NCBI GenBank assembly: GCA_946965045.2
Contig: OX337237.1
Coordinates: 1-64,000 of the forward strand
Direction: 5' to 3'
Length of the DNA stretch: 64,000 bases
Source of the DNA: Epithemia pelagica
Taxonomy: Eukaryota > Bacillariophyta > Bacillariophyceae > Surirellales > Surirellaceae
How positions within the stretch are numbered: the stretch's first letter is position 1; every line of letters starts with the position of its first letter. Under the pieces are notes generated by a model, which saw only the letters and a list, made by a program, of their open reading frames with translations, was not told the origin of the DNA and ran no database searches. This document shows, one piece after another, positions 51,949-63,223 of the stretch. The translations under genes were made by a program, and so were the position numbers.

Positions 51949-53036
51949 GATTTTGGTGTGTGTTTGTTGTGCTGTATTGTTTTGCGGTGAACAGGATTTT
52001 GGGGTGTCTGTTTGGTTTTTATGGGGACAATCCAGACCCCGATCAATTCCCTGTGCGCCCAAAATTCAAAGAAAGCTGGCCAGTAGACTGGCTACGACGA
52101 TCACTGTACGTAGCTTTTGCGTGGAAGTGTCTACCAAGGAACGCCATCCGATGTGGCGCGGTCCAAGCATGCCATCTATTTCAGGAAGGCATCCTCGATT
52201 GGATTCGAATTTCGAAGGATGGAGCACGCTCTTCCCACACAATTTCAAACCACTTTCTTGTTGCTACAAGCCTGCATCTCCAGATCGCCTTCCTGTCCAA
52301 GATACTGGCGCAGAACGCATGTCACTGAGCTGGAGGTGCCATTGCCAATTTGGGGGAAAAGGGCTATCCAAGCTATGGGAAGAATGAAGATTGCACATGA
52401 TCTCGCTAGAGCTAAATCGACGAATTCACCATACTGCCAATCTAGAGCAAGAATCCAGACCCTTCTTCGAGGGACAATCATGGCCTATCATCACTGGGAC
52501 CTACATATCAATCATGGGTCCACAAATTATCTACTCCTAGCTATTAGTCAACAATGCCGAGTGAATCCGTACACCAGCAGTGTTTGGTAGATGCGGTACC
52601 CCGCCAACTCTCCAGATCCTTTTCTTCACTGGGGCTTACTTGTTCATACTTGCATCAGCCTCCTTCTTTTCCCTTATTAGTCCGTACAGGGATTCGAACC
52701 CTCCATCGTACATAGAAACACGGTGGATGTAGACCGGTCGATACCGCAATGCGCAGTGCTACATCCGAGGCGAACAACCAGACGATTTGTGAATTCGATA
52801 AAATGTCAATTTACTATGTATATATTCCATGTCATAAAACTCAAAACTGTGCCAGTTCCCTCCCACCGAGAGCTCGGTCGAAAGGAAAGTAGCGTTGTAT
52901 TGCCCAAAGTCCGTGTGGGAATCCTGCCAAAGAAGAGTGATCCAAAACAGAGGTGCATGCCACCAAGTTCTCGTCCCAGGTCCTGTGGAACGAGCTCGTT
53001 TGCGATTCACACTCGAGTGACGCGACAGCCGGTCGT
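51949..53036. other. Intergenic stretch
   Basis: 1.1 kb without a supported gene. At 52681-52705 the minus strand has a T-arm-like sequence (GGGTTCGAATCCC) but no complete tRNA could be folded around it. The inverted pair GGATGTAG/CTACATCC lies at 52725-52767. Confidence 0.45.
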
Positions 53037-53366
53037 CTACTGGACTTGCAACATACTGTCTTTCTGTTGTTGTTCTTGTTGTTCTTGTTCGCGTCGTCGT
53101 TCGTGTTCGTCGTGTTCTCGTTGGGCTTGCAATTCCGCCGCCTTGCGATGCTTGGTCCGGATAAAGTTGCTCATGTGACTCAAATCCCGAGGCGTGGACA
53201 ATTCCACTTCATCGCGTTCGCCGTTGTGGCCCGCCTCCAATTCGCGTCGTTCTTGTTCCAGTTGCAATTGGGCGCCCCACCCAATGCCGTGCACGGACTG
53301 CGGAGTCCAGACGGCCAAGAAAACGACACAAAACAGGAAAGCAGAATGGAACGTGATGCGAGCCAT
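53037..53366 (-). CDS. Small secreted charged protein
   Basis: 109 residues from the ATG at 53366. A clear signal peptide (MARITFHSAFLFCVVFLAVW, cleavage likely after SVHG). The mature part is hydrophilic, with a central STPRDLSHMSNFIRTKHRK segment and a Glu/Gln/Arg helix (EHDEHERRREQEQQEQQQ). No cysteines remain after the signal, and no family is recognised. It could be a single-exon gene or the first exon of a longer one. Confidence 0.55.
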   Translation of the reverse strand: MARITFHSAFLFCVVFLAVWTPQSVHGIGWGAQLQLEQERRELEAGHNGERDEVELSTPRDLSHMSNFIRTKHRKAAELQAQREHDEHERRREQEQQEQQQKDSMLQVQ

Positions 53367-54444
53367 GGTGGATACAAAGAAGACGAAGGACTTTCAAACA
53401 ATCGGGACAAAGATGGAAGCTACGGTTCTTTCTTGCCTGGGAAGAAGAAAATGTATACCATCAACAGCAACACACAAGAGGATGAATGAGACCATGGATC
53501 ACGCAATCACGCACTTTGGGGAGAAAACGAGCGCGCCGTGCCATGATTCGAATGTTCCGGTTAAGCCCGGATGCTTCCGAATGCATCGATCGAGTGGCGC
53601 GAGTTCGCACCGGCCGAGCACCTCGGTCGGTACGGTATACGTATAGATAGGTACGAGTAGTACGGAATGCGCTTTCTCAATCACGAAGCCAATGATGTGG
53701 CCGAATGGCGCGGCAAGTCAAGAAACACTCTTTTGAAAAGCCCCTCCAATCAGATGGTCGGGTTTCTCGCGCAGAAGAGTTCACTCTCTCGTGCCGTGAT
53801 CCGTGATTTCGCAAGTCCCGAACAACTCTTTCTTGGATGGACGACCATGACGACGCGAGAAAATGTTCTTCCGAACAAAAGTGTGCTGTGCTCCTCGATT
53901 ATCAGATCTCTTTTTCGTTCACTGCTTTGTGTCTGGATCTGCAACTCCACTAAACAGAGCTCTCTTTCGCTTTCGCTTGCTCTGCGTGTTTTGTGGAGGG
54001 GAGATTCCTCATGAACTACCTACCTTCATGGTTTCGCCCCTCTTCTTTCTCTAGAGAGGTAGACTGTTTGTTCCAAACGGCAAGAAGCACGGATTCTCGG
54101 CCCCCATGACAGATTCTTTGCTTTCAGTAACATGATGCCTTGTTACAGCCTCGGTCTCTGCGCTCCTTTTCCTAGAGCTTGTACTCCACACCATGAACCT
54201 GCAAGCTGCAAGACTATAGGAGTATAACATAGACTACCTACTCCTACCTTGCTCTTGCTCGTAATGGAGTCGAGTCACGGATCACCCCACAGGAAGACTC
54301 ACAGTTGCCAATGGCGGTTCGTTTGACAAGAACGACACTCTATATATTAGTATCTCTACACCATCCTATATCGTCCACATTCCATCCATCTACCCATCCA
54401 TCAAACGACCAAACAAGCTACATTGGGATCACACCATTCTTGAC
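53367..54444. promoter_or_regulatory. Intergenic; candidate promoter of the sulfotransferase gene
   Basis: No supported gene. A TATA-like element CTATATATTAG is at 54341-54351, about 100 bp upstream of the ATG at 54445. The rest shows nothing notable. Confidence 0.4.
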
Positions 54445-55637
54445 ATGGTTCATCGTCGTCCTCTCTCCTCCTCCTCCTCTCGATGGAACCACAAGCGCTG
54501 GTATGGGGCAACCGTCGTGTGGATTTGTGTGTGGATTGCCTACATGAACCACCACCATGGCACGAGCCACAACCACCAGAGCCACCATTCTCCTCCTCGG
54601 CTCCCCACCAAACCAGCACGACAAGTACTAGTAATGACAACAGCAACAGCACGGTCGTTGCCGCCAACAGCAGCAATGCTTCCTCGTTTCACGTCTTGGC
54701 CACCGATCGCGAATATTCGGGACGACCCCGCAATTATCCCCCCTATGTCATTGAAGAATACAAACTCGTCTTTTTTTCCACCCTCAAGGTCGGCTGTACC
54801 GAATGGCGCACACTCCTGTTGCGTATGATGGGACATATTACGGCCTATAACGAGTCGGCGACGGTCCATGCCGATTCCAGTCGCCACGTGCCGCACTTGA
54901 ACAATTTTTCGACGGCCGAGGCCACGCATATCATGACGGCCCCCGATTGGACCCGGGTCATCTTTGTGCGCGATCCCATGGAACGATACGTGTCGGCCTA
55001 TCTCAACAAGGGCCGTCATGGAGATTTGATGGAACGACAGAGTTGTCGACCCAACTCCAAGCGACAAGATGCCCAAACCTTGCAAAATTTGACCTTTGAT
55101 CAGTGTCGTCACGAGATTCAAGCCTCGGCCACTCGCGCCTTTAACATTGTGAAAACGTGTCGCAATGGACATTGGGCACCGCAAAGCCATCGCATCAGTC
55201 CCAAGTATCGAGCGCAAGTCAATTTTGTCGGACGACTCGAAACCGTCACGGCCGATTCGGAACGCTTGTTGCGTCAAATTGGGGCCTGGGAGAAATTTGG
55301 ACGCACCGGATGGGGACCGCAGGGCACGGACCGGTTCTTTGCACCGCGCAATATGACTACCACCAGCAGCAACAACCACAAGCAGAACGAGTCCATGGCG
55401 TCGGACTCATCCTCCTCCTCCCAATCACAAACCGCACAATCACCACAACCACCAACACCGCATCACGATCCACATTTCACCCATGCCGCCTCCCACATGG
55501 CCCAACACATGACACCAAAATTGTATGCGCAATTGCTCGAGTATTATGCCGAGGATTATGCCACGACATGGTTTGGCTTTGTCCCACCCAACCAGTCGGA
55601 CTGGAACACTGTGGATTCGGCTGCTGGAGTAGAATGA
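54445..55637 (+). CDS. Carbohydrate sulfotransferase-like protein, anchor and catalytic domain in different frames
   Basis: The catalytic frame runs 54483-55637 (384 residues from MEPQALVW). It has the 5'-phosphosulfate loop LVFFSTLKVGCTEWRTLLLRMMG (95-117 in this frame) and the 3'-phosphate motif VIFVRDPMERYVSAYLNK (159-176) with the Arg163/Ser171 pair typical of Golgi sulfotransferases that use PAPS. VNFVGRLETVTADSERLL and a C-terminal YAEDYATTWFGF complete the fold. The two motifs are about 60 residues apart, as in CHST-type enzymes. The Golgi anchor expected at the N-terminus lies in another frame starting at the ATG of 54445 (RWYGATVVWICVWIAYMNHH). A single-base indel or sequencing error at about 54550-54620 would explain this. 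The Ser/Asn/Thr-rich stem is shared territory. Confidence 0.8.
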
Positions 55638-56741
55638 TGGTTGCTGGCGCGTGTTGGACGATGTGAACTCTCCTCGACCATACGCCAACGAACCAAACGC
55701 CAAGAACACACACACAAGAGGTTCAATGATTGGCTGATTGATGGACTCTTGATGGACTCTGGTTGGAGTGATGAAGACGACGAATCTGTTTCATGTGGCG
55801 CTTTTTGTTGTGTTTCGTTGGAGTGCACACAATCAAGCAAAAAAACTGTGGAGGAGGATTGGACCATTCGGCAACTTCATACGGGACAATTCCGGCAAAG
55901 AAGAGTGTCTCTCCTACCATGACGTGTCCTTGTTTTGTCGAATTTCTCGACTGGATGATATACAACCAGACCAGGAATGATACAGCCACACGACAGAATC
56001 CAATCCTACCAATCCACCACACAACCACCATTTGGAGTACCAGGAATGGTGGATTCATTGTTGCGGCAGCCCCTTTTCATGACTGACTGACTGAATCCCT
56101 AGCAGAAAGACACTGGATCTTGTCCTACTAACAAGGTATAGAACCGCCCCAAACCATGACCCTCCTTTCGACTCCAATCACACGAGTACGTGTTGTTGTC
56201 TACGAGGATAGACACATCATACATACATGCAGGCCATGGGTCGTTGGTGGCATGGTTTTGCCAATACAGAGTATTGCGACGACGACCATCCCATGGAGGT
56301 GCATCTCGCTACTAGCATTCCGAGGGGCGAACAAGTCACGACTGTAGCACGCCACACTTCCACGTGACAGGGGACGCCATCGATTGTACCATTGCTTATA
56401 CCAGGTCAGACAAGTCGGTCCTGTGTGTGTTGTTCCAAGGCCGTCGTTTGCCTTTGTGGGCATGAGCCGCTCGTTTTGTGGCGACACAGTTGGAACATGA
56501 AAACGAATGCCGACCCGGCGCGCCTGATCTGCTATGCATAGTCGTCCGTCCGTCCGTCAGTCGAAACTATGTCGACTGGGCCCCATAACTTCGATAACTT
56601 TTCTTGAGACCATGGGATGTGAAGAAGAAAACGAAGCCGTAGAGAGAATCCGCATCCTACTTCTAAGGACGACATTAGCACTAACAAATGAACTAATATG
56701 CATTTTGTTCTTCCATTTCGTCGTCATCGTCGTCTAACTGC
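55638..56741. other. Convergent intergenic region
   Basis: 1.1 kb between the sulfotransferase and HMG-box genes. TGACTGACTGA at 56081-56091 and GTCCGTCCGTCCGTC at 56543-56557 are short tandem runs. No gene seen. Confidence 0.4.
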
Positions 56742-57803
56742 TTACAAGGAAGATTCGTCAAACAGCTGATCCATAATGCTCGGATCCAAACTTTGACACA
56801 AGCAGTGTCGGAGGCCACAGTTGTTGCTGCGGTTCCCTTCAGGGGAGCAGGGAGGAGTCGATGTGGTGCACGCGCACGGAACCAGAAACAATTGTACGGG
56901 TGATTCAGAAACAAGGGGCAATGAATCCGGTCCTTGCGGCTTTTGCGGTTGTCCTTCTCCCAAGAAGAAGTTACAAATGAGACTGTCAATGTCATCCTCT
57001 TGGTTGACACCCATGTGCACTGTCTCCGGGACCGCCCACTCGGTGGGTCCCTCGAAAGGCATCGTGGGTGTCGTCCTCACAGAGGAGCAACCAGAAGATG
57101 ACAAGGTTGAATCACGGAACAAAGAGGAGGAGGAAGAAGAAGACCATGATGAAGAAATGGTCTCCAAGTGGCCTACTTTTTCTCCGTTGCCTTGCTGTGC
57201 CAACAATTCTTGTTGACACTGAATGGCTTGTTTGACCAGCGCAATGGCCCGTTCCAACTCGCTCGATAATGGGGGTGCAATGGTGCCAAGAGCTCCCTGG
57301 TGTGCCGGACGACCAGTCCCCTGTGTTTCCAACATTGCGGTCGCACAAGTACTGTGACCATGACTGCCGCATGACACTTGTTGCACTTTTTCTTGTTGTT
57401 GTGGCTGGGCTGCTTGCAGTCTTGCCATTGCCGCGATCTTGTGTCTTGCCATGAGAGATACTTGCCGTTCTTGTTCTTGCTGCCAGGCCTTATAACGTTC
57501 GTTGTAGTCTTGTCGTTCCAGCATGGCTTGTTCATTGAGAAGATTCTTGGTGGACGTGCCCAGTTGCTTCCATCGCTGTGCCACGGTACGAGCCAATTCT
57601 CGAAAGGAGATTTTGCCATGTGTCTTGCGGTGTGCTCGTTTCCCCTTGAGTTTGTGTTGCGCCCGAATGTCTTGTACCTCGTCCACTGTTATGAACAGGT
57701 GCAACGAGTTGTCCTTTCCCTCCAGGATACGGCTTCGTTCGACTTGGAAAAACATGTTGTAGGCGCTCAGGGGAGCCTTGGGTGCAGAAGAAGAGGACAT
57801 CAT
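56742..57803 (-). CDS. HMG-box DNA-binding protein
   Basis: 353 residues from the first ATG at 57803 (MMSSSSAPKAPLSAYNMFF); the frame is open upstream but without an ATG. One HMG box spans 8-108: KAPLSAYNMFFQVERSRIL is helix 1, ISFRELARTVAQRWKQLG helix 2 and KNLLNEQAMLERQDYNERYKAW helix 3. A 35-residue basic insert (about 30-64, HKLKGKRAHRKTHGK) separates helices 1 and 2, a layout seen in algal HMG proteins. HMG boxes bend DNA in the minor groove. The rest is Gln-rich, then Ser-rich, with two short acidic motifs near the end (QEDDIDSLICNFF and SIMDQLFDESSL) that look like activation segments. Likely a transcription or chromatin factor. Confidence 0.82.
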   Translation of the reverse strand: MMSSSSAPKAPLSAYNMFFQVERSRILEGKDNSLHLFITVDEVQDIRAQHKLKGKRAHRKTHGKISFRELARTVAQRWKQLGTSTKNLLNEQAMLERQDYNERYKAWQQEQERQVSLMARHKIAAMARLQAAQPQQQEKVQQVSCGSHGHSTCATAMLETQGTGRPAHQGALGTIAPPLSSELERAIALVKQAIQCQQELLAQQGNGEKVGHLETISSSWSSSSSSSLFRDSTLSSSGCSSVRTTPTMPFEGPTEWAVPETVHMGVNQEDDIDSLICNFFLGEGQPQKPQGPDSLPLVSESPVQLFLVPCACTTSTPPCSPEGNRSNNCGLRHCLCQSLDPSIMDQLFDESSL

Positions 57804-60800
57804 GGTGGTGATGGGACCAATACTACTGCTGCTGAGGAAATAATGGTATCTCTCGTATCCTTCGAGTTTATAAAATGTGATATTGTGGAAGGATACGAAT
57901 GCATTTCGTAGTGGACCAGTGTCGCAGAATGTCGTCGAGAGTCGAGAACCGAGGCTTTGACGTTGATCCTGTGATTGTGCCTTCGTTGCGCTTCGGGCTA
58001 CCAATTTAGCTCAAAGTAATATGACCGGGATAGAGAATGAGAGGTGTTCCCATTGGTTATCCCGTGTTCCATTCTAGTTCAAAAGATGAACGATAGCATT
58101 CGAAAAGAAACCTAATCATCATCAAAAAAGAACATGCCCCATCCATTCTCCGACCACCAATATCAGGGTCGTAATATCAATCTTCGATCTGCCGGCAGAT
58201 CCCATTTCCCCGAACTGCCGAGTGCCGAGCCAAAGTTCACCCTCTTGGAATAGAAATCCCGGTAGAATATGTACTAGGTTGTAGATGCAGAATCCCGGAA
58301 TACTTGTATTTTGTATTTTGTTTGAATGATAACGATTTAGCTAGAGAATATGTCAGACTAGGACTGGGATAACCGCTCATGCATTATGCATTTATTCGCG
58401 ATTCCAGTGACTTGGGAGTTTGGAGCGGGGTTTTTTCTCGACCATCAAAGATCGCAACCAGATAGAACCTACAAAGTACATGAAGTTATCTTGGGCGTGG
58501 TTTTCCTCGAGATTCTTCTTCATATCTTTTTGATTAAGAGTAATTCACAAAACAAAAACAACGCGCTGGGTATTGCCACCTATTTTCCTTGATGATCAGG
58601 GTTGTGTAGTACAAAAGGTCCTAGCATCTATGGCATAGTACGTGACTTTGTGACTTACTTTCACCGACTATCCAGTCATTCAGTCAAAACACTCATTTTC
58701 TCCCCTATTTACTTTCAGTCACACAGTCAATCACCGACATATTTCCATACTGACTATAGTCATCTTAGTCAGTCACAGTCACACCTCATTCCAGGTCGTC
58801 TCCAAGTAAGTCCCTTCTATATCAGCCACTGTACTATTAGTCCCTAAGTCAATCACCTCATTTTCCTTCGAATGACTTGCCAATTCAAAATTCAACACTA
58901 AATTCCCCCTAAGAACGAACTCAATAAGCAATATCTCTTGACTATGTCAATGACTAAAGGGAAAAAATTATATGAATTCGCTAAGTCTTAAGTAAGTCAG
59001 GTCAGTTAGAGAGTTGTGACTATAGTACTAAAGTAGAGTAAGCTTTAATATGGTGGGGGACTATAGTCGCTTAGTCAGGTACTTATCAGGTGGAGAAATG
59101 ACTAAAAGTAATTCAGTAAGTCAGTGGCGTGATGTGTAAGTTACTGCATAGTATCTTGTAAAGTAACTATTAGATATTTTCCCGACTAATAGTCAGCTAG
59201 TCATGAAGAATTCAATATGTCATTACTACACAATACACAACCATGTTGATGATAGATTGATGGTTGATGGATCATGATGATAGGAGTTCGCATCTTTTTT
59301 CTGTTGAAGTTGTCATCAAGTCAAGTTCCGCCTAAGATCCAGGAACTTCCTACAAAGCCACGTCACCCCAAAAAAGTCATGACTTACAACAAAAAGTCGA
59401 AGTCGATTCCCAACGAATAATTCCTGACTTTCTATCCCCAAGCAGGGTGTTGAAGTCTGACTTTACCATTTTTGACTTTTGACTTAAAAAAGCCAACTTT
59501 TAACTTTTTTCCAAAAAATCAAGTCGAATTACCACTCCATTGTTACTTATGGTGGGCGTACATTGCAACTACCTAGATCGGAGACAGCCTTGTAGCTACT
59601 CGAAGGTCGTCCTAGTGGCGGGTTGAGGAGGCAATGGTTTTCTTAGGATCGAGATGTGTCCGCTATGCAGTTTGGCTACTCAGAAAACACAAACGCACCT
59701 CTCATCTCGTCGGACAAACGAAAGAGCATCCACTCCCGAATACTACTCCTACTAGAGGAGAGCACGTGCAAACGAGATTGCTGCTGGACAACCATGGATA
59801 GGAACACTGTCGAAGACAACCACACAAAGATGCCGTATCCTTCATGAGTTGTTGGAGACACAACAACAACAATAACGACGGCGATGGCCTCGGGCCTCGG
59901 TCAACCTACTCCTAGCTCTGCTATGAATGCTAGGGTATACAACGAAGCGACCCAAACTACACCATGGACAGGAACACGATCGAAGAAAACCCCCACAAAG
60001 AATGACCATGGGATACGAGATCCGGTTGACACATGAACCACAATCATGCCAAACCTAGATCATGGAGTGTGTGTGTGTGCCATTCGGAACGGCCAGAGAG
60101 AGAGAGAGAGTTCATCGGATACTCTCCAAGAAACCTCCTCCTGCTGGCGACACACGGTACTTTGGCTCCCTCGTTTCTCTCTCTCTCTCGAAGTATAGAG
60201 AAGCAGCGACGTTGGCATGAGTGGGACTGCCGTGTCTTTGGCGGAGAGGGAACCATGCTCGGGACCAGTGCGGATGCCTTATCAATCCTGGTTTCGTGCC
60301 TCCACATGCAGAACGAACGAACGAAACCCCCGATTCCCCTACGAATAGTAGGCAACAAGAGCATCTCTCTCGCCAGACTCCTGGTCCTTGTTTTTGTCCC
60401 TCTCCAGTTCTTCTTCCAGAATCTCCAAGAGTCCAAGAGGGTTTCTCTCCTCTCTCTAGTTTAGGGCACGGTTTGGTTTGGTTCCGGATCGTCCCATCTA
60501 TCCACAACAGCACGCAAGCAAGCAAGTACCAAGACCCAGTGCCGTTTCCTCTCCTCTCTACTACTACAAGAGCTCGTAGGACACGACGGACGACGGGTTG
60601 GTTGGGTTTGGTTCCGGATCGTCCCATTCCTCCACGGGTGGCTGCTAGTAGAGAATGGATGGACGAAGCAAAGGAACCACACGAGTGCAGTGGTGAGGAG
60701 TCCAATCCCACCGCCCACAACGATTGCTGGTAGCAGTAGCTAGTTCCATCAAAGGGTCGACCGTAACATAGGGAACCGCAGGTAAAACAAGGGCTGTGTA

Positions 60801-60829
60801 GTACGAGTAGTGTCGTAGTAGGAGTGCTA
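57804..60829. other. Long non-coding stretch with several simple patterns
   Basis: 3 kb with no supported gene. It includes the TGACT-dense block (58641-59485), a 40-bp imperfect repeat (CCATGGATAGGAACAC at 59790 and CCATGGACAGGAACAC at 59962), (GT)n and (GA)n runs near 60065-60110, and a 23-bp exact direct repeat centred on TTCCGGATCGTCCCAT at 60475-60497 and 60605-60627. Confidence 0.5.
58641..59485. repeat. TGACT/AGTCA-dense block
   Basis: I count about 28 occurrences of TGACT or AGTCA in roughly 850 bases, scattered irregularly and in both orientations; chance would give about two. Examples are TGACTTTGTGACTTAC (58643), TAGTCAGTCACAGTCAC (58767) and TTTTGACTTTTGACTT (59470). TGACT is half of the AP-1/GCN4-type bZIP site. 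Confidence 0.75.
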
Positions 60830-61786
60830 TTATAACAGACTGTGTGCCGCCGTTCGTCGTTGCTTGACGGCCGACGACGCTTTTGTCGTGGTTGGTTCGA
60901 CCAATGGATCCGTTCCGTTGGTATCGTCCAGACCCAATTCTTCATCCTCCTCCTCTTCCTTGTTGTCTTCGGAGGATGGATTCGAAGTGCCATTTCTTCG
61001 ACGACTCCTTCTGGCCGTAGTGGGATCCGACGAGGAGGCTGTGCAGGACGATCGAAACAAGAAGGATTGATTGCGTCGGGACATGGGCTGACCCGTCGTC
61101 GTAGTATTGGTATTGTCCTTGGTGTTGCCATTTTTAGTATTGGAATTCCCAAACATGACTTGATGAACCGTGGCGGGCACGGCGCGAATGGCGGCGGGTC
61201 CATTAAAAATATCGGCAAAGTCGACGGTATCGGCTTCATTGTAGGCAAATCGATCGGCCACGCGTTGATAATTGCGATACATGGCCCGACTCGTGCCCAT
61301 GGCAATACAACAACAGACACTGGCGGCTTCCCACGGCAATAAGAGCCAGACACAAATCCACAGAGAGGTCACGGTCCACACGACGCCATGGGCAAAGGTG
61401 CGAAAGACACGCGTGCGTTCTTCGTACAAGCCTTCGGTGGCCGTCATCATGCTGCCATCGGGACCTCGCAAGGCCAAGCCGGCTCCATAGACGGACAAGA
61501 CGGTCGTTTGGGCGACGACGGCCAAGTTGGCACAAAAGGCGGCGACAATCATGGCATAATAACAGGCCCGCATGCTGCGATAAATCCACACATGGTCCGT
61601 TTGCCAAGCCGTTTCGCCCGGTGGATTGAATTCAATAAACATGGTAATGTCCAAACCGGCCAAGACGGCCGCTTGAGTGCCCACGGTCATGAAATTGGAA
61701 TGATGCAAATTGAATTCCTTTTCCTTGAGTGCCGTCGCTTGTTGTTTCAAGGCCGATTGCAATTGCAACTTGTCCGCCGCTAACAT
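60830..61786 (-). CDS. Orai-like calcium channel subunit
   Basis: 318 residues from the ATG at 61786. Orai proteins form the plasma-membrane pore for store-operated calcium entry. The first membrane helix, AVLAGLDITMFIEFN (40-54), aligns without gaps to animal Orai TM1. Gly44 falls on the hinge glycine and Glu52 on the selectivity-filter glutamate (E106 in human Orai1). Three more helices follow: SMRACYYAMIVAAFCANLAVVAQT, FAHGVVWTVTSLWICVWLLL and WEAASVCCCIAMGTS. RNYQRVADRF continues the last. The N-terminus is a short helix (LQLQSALKQQATALKEKEF) as in Orai, but the basic gating residue before TM1 is not obvious. The C-terminal 120 residues are Asn/Thr-, Arg- and Glu-rich and disordered, with SRRRNGTSN and EEEEDEELGLDD. 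Confidence 0.72.
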   Translation of the reverse strand: MLAADKLQLQSALKQQATALKEKEFNLHHSNFMTVGTQAAVLAGLDITMFIEFNPPGETAWQTDHVWIYRSMRACYYAMIVAAFCANLAVVAQTTVLSVYGAGLALRGPDGSMMTATEGLYEERTRVFRTFAHGVVWTVTSLWICVWLLLPWEAASVCCCIAMGTSRAMYRNYQRVADRFAYNEADTVDFADIFNGPAAIRAVPATVHQVMFGNSNTKNGNTKDNTNTTTTGQPMSRRNQSFLFRSSCTASSSDPTTARRSRRRNGTSNPSSEDNKEEEEDEELGLDDTNGTDPLVEPTTTKASSAVKQRRTAAHSLL

Positions 61787-63223
61787 GATGATAATGACAA
61801 TGAGGAAGAATGAAACTCAAAGAAACGACCAATGAAGAAAGAAGAAAGAAGAAAGAAGAAAGAAGAAGAATGGACCAACCAGGTTGAAACCAAATAGCGA
61901 TAGCGAGAGAGGCAGAGGGGGTTAACAACACCAACACGAGAATGATGAGGGTGCAAGCCAGCAACGGGAAGGCCAATCTTTTGCACAACGAATTAATGAT
62001 ACGTGGTGGCAGCTCTTCCAGCCGTAGAAAGCAAAGAAAAGAGAGAGAGAGGGAGAGAGAGCCAACAACGAAATCCAACCAGGTCCCAAGTCCCAACACC
62101 ACCAACAACGAGAATGACAACGACAGTGGTGGTTGCAATGCCGCAGAAGAGACACTGCGACCACCACGCCCCCAACCCAAATGACCGCGCGCGCCGTCCT
62201 TTGGGGGGAGGGACTGGATTCTGTGACTCAAGTAGGGACAAGCTGTTGCTATTTGGTCTATGGTGCTCCTCTCTCTGCCTAGGAGAGTAGGTAGGCCTCC
62301 TAGATACTCCTAGTAGAGATAACTCGTTTTGGTTTTGGTGGAATCATATTGAGTGTGTAGTATGAAAGGGAATGGTACATAGGAATGATCTACTAGTGTA
62401 TTCCGTTCCGATAGTGGCAGAGGAGAAGAGTCGTTTTCTTGTCTCGAATTGCGATTTGCCACACAGTTCGGTGTTGCACAGGACGACCCAACGAACGGAC
62501 TGGACTGCTTGTCGCCAAAAGACAAATGGTGGTTTCGCTGTATTCTCTACTAGCAACAGCAACGATGCATCCTACCAACAGCGCCAGCGCCAGTCCATGG
62601 ACCGAGAGTATGCTTGGTTCTTTCCTCGATTGGGGTGCGTTCGGACCAACACCATTTCGAATCATTGCGGAGAAAAAAAGACGTGACAGCATTGCCATTC
62701 CAACCCTCGCAAATGGGACGACGCACAAGAGACTCCAAGGCAGGGAACCATCTCCCCCTGGTACAAGCAGGAAAACACTCTCAAACTAGTGGAGAGCGGA
62801 GGTTGCCAGGATTAGGAGATGGTCTCCTTGGAACGGGACTCGCGGAGATTTTGGTTCACGAATCAAAAGCTCTCATTTTTCAGTCGCAGAAGAGGTGCGT
62901 TGAGTTGACATCGCTCGTGTCGGTGGATGACGACTGACGACACTCATTGCCTTTCGTCAACACAACAACAACAGTGAGAATTGAGAAACTGGGATACACC
63001 ACCACACAAAGATCTCTCTTGTCTGTTGAGCTCTTGAGTTTGAGAGAGAGAGTGTTCTCGTCTCTTTCCAACCAACGACCACCAGCAAATCTTTGGACCA
63101 CAACCGAACGTCCAAAGAACCAAACGTGTCCAAATTCTTCAAGACTCCCAAACATCCAAACACGCCATTCTATATCATTTCCTGGAAACCAAACAACAAC
63201 AACAACGACAACCACCAGACACA
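61787..63223. promoter_or_regulatory. Divergent intergenic region
   Basis: 1.4 kb between divergent genes. An (AAGAAAG)n microsatellite lies at 61834-61871 and a (GAGA)n run at 62040-62060. Before the ATG at 63224 the leader is rich in ACAACAACAACAACGAC. No gene seen. Confidence 0.5.

Noticed and set aside
52681-52775. Possible tRNA gene on the minus strand
   Set aside because: GGGTTCGAATCCC makes a good T-arm, but the outer T-stem pair mismatches. No 5' strand complements the acceptor end GTACGGA and no acceptable anticodon arm forms. tRNAscan-SE would settle it.
60112-61353. Minus-strand frame of 413 codons overlapping the Orai-like gene
   Set aside because: It overlaps the well-supported channel frame, is Pro/Arg/Ser-biased without domains, and runs through simple repeats, as expected for an alternate-frame shadow.
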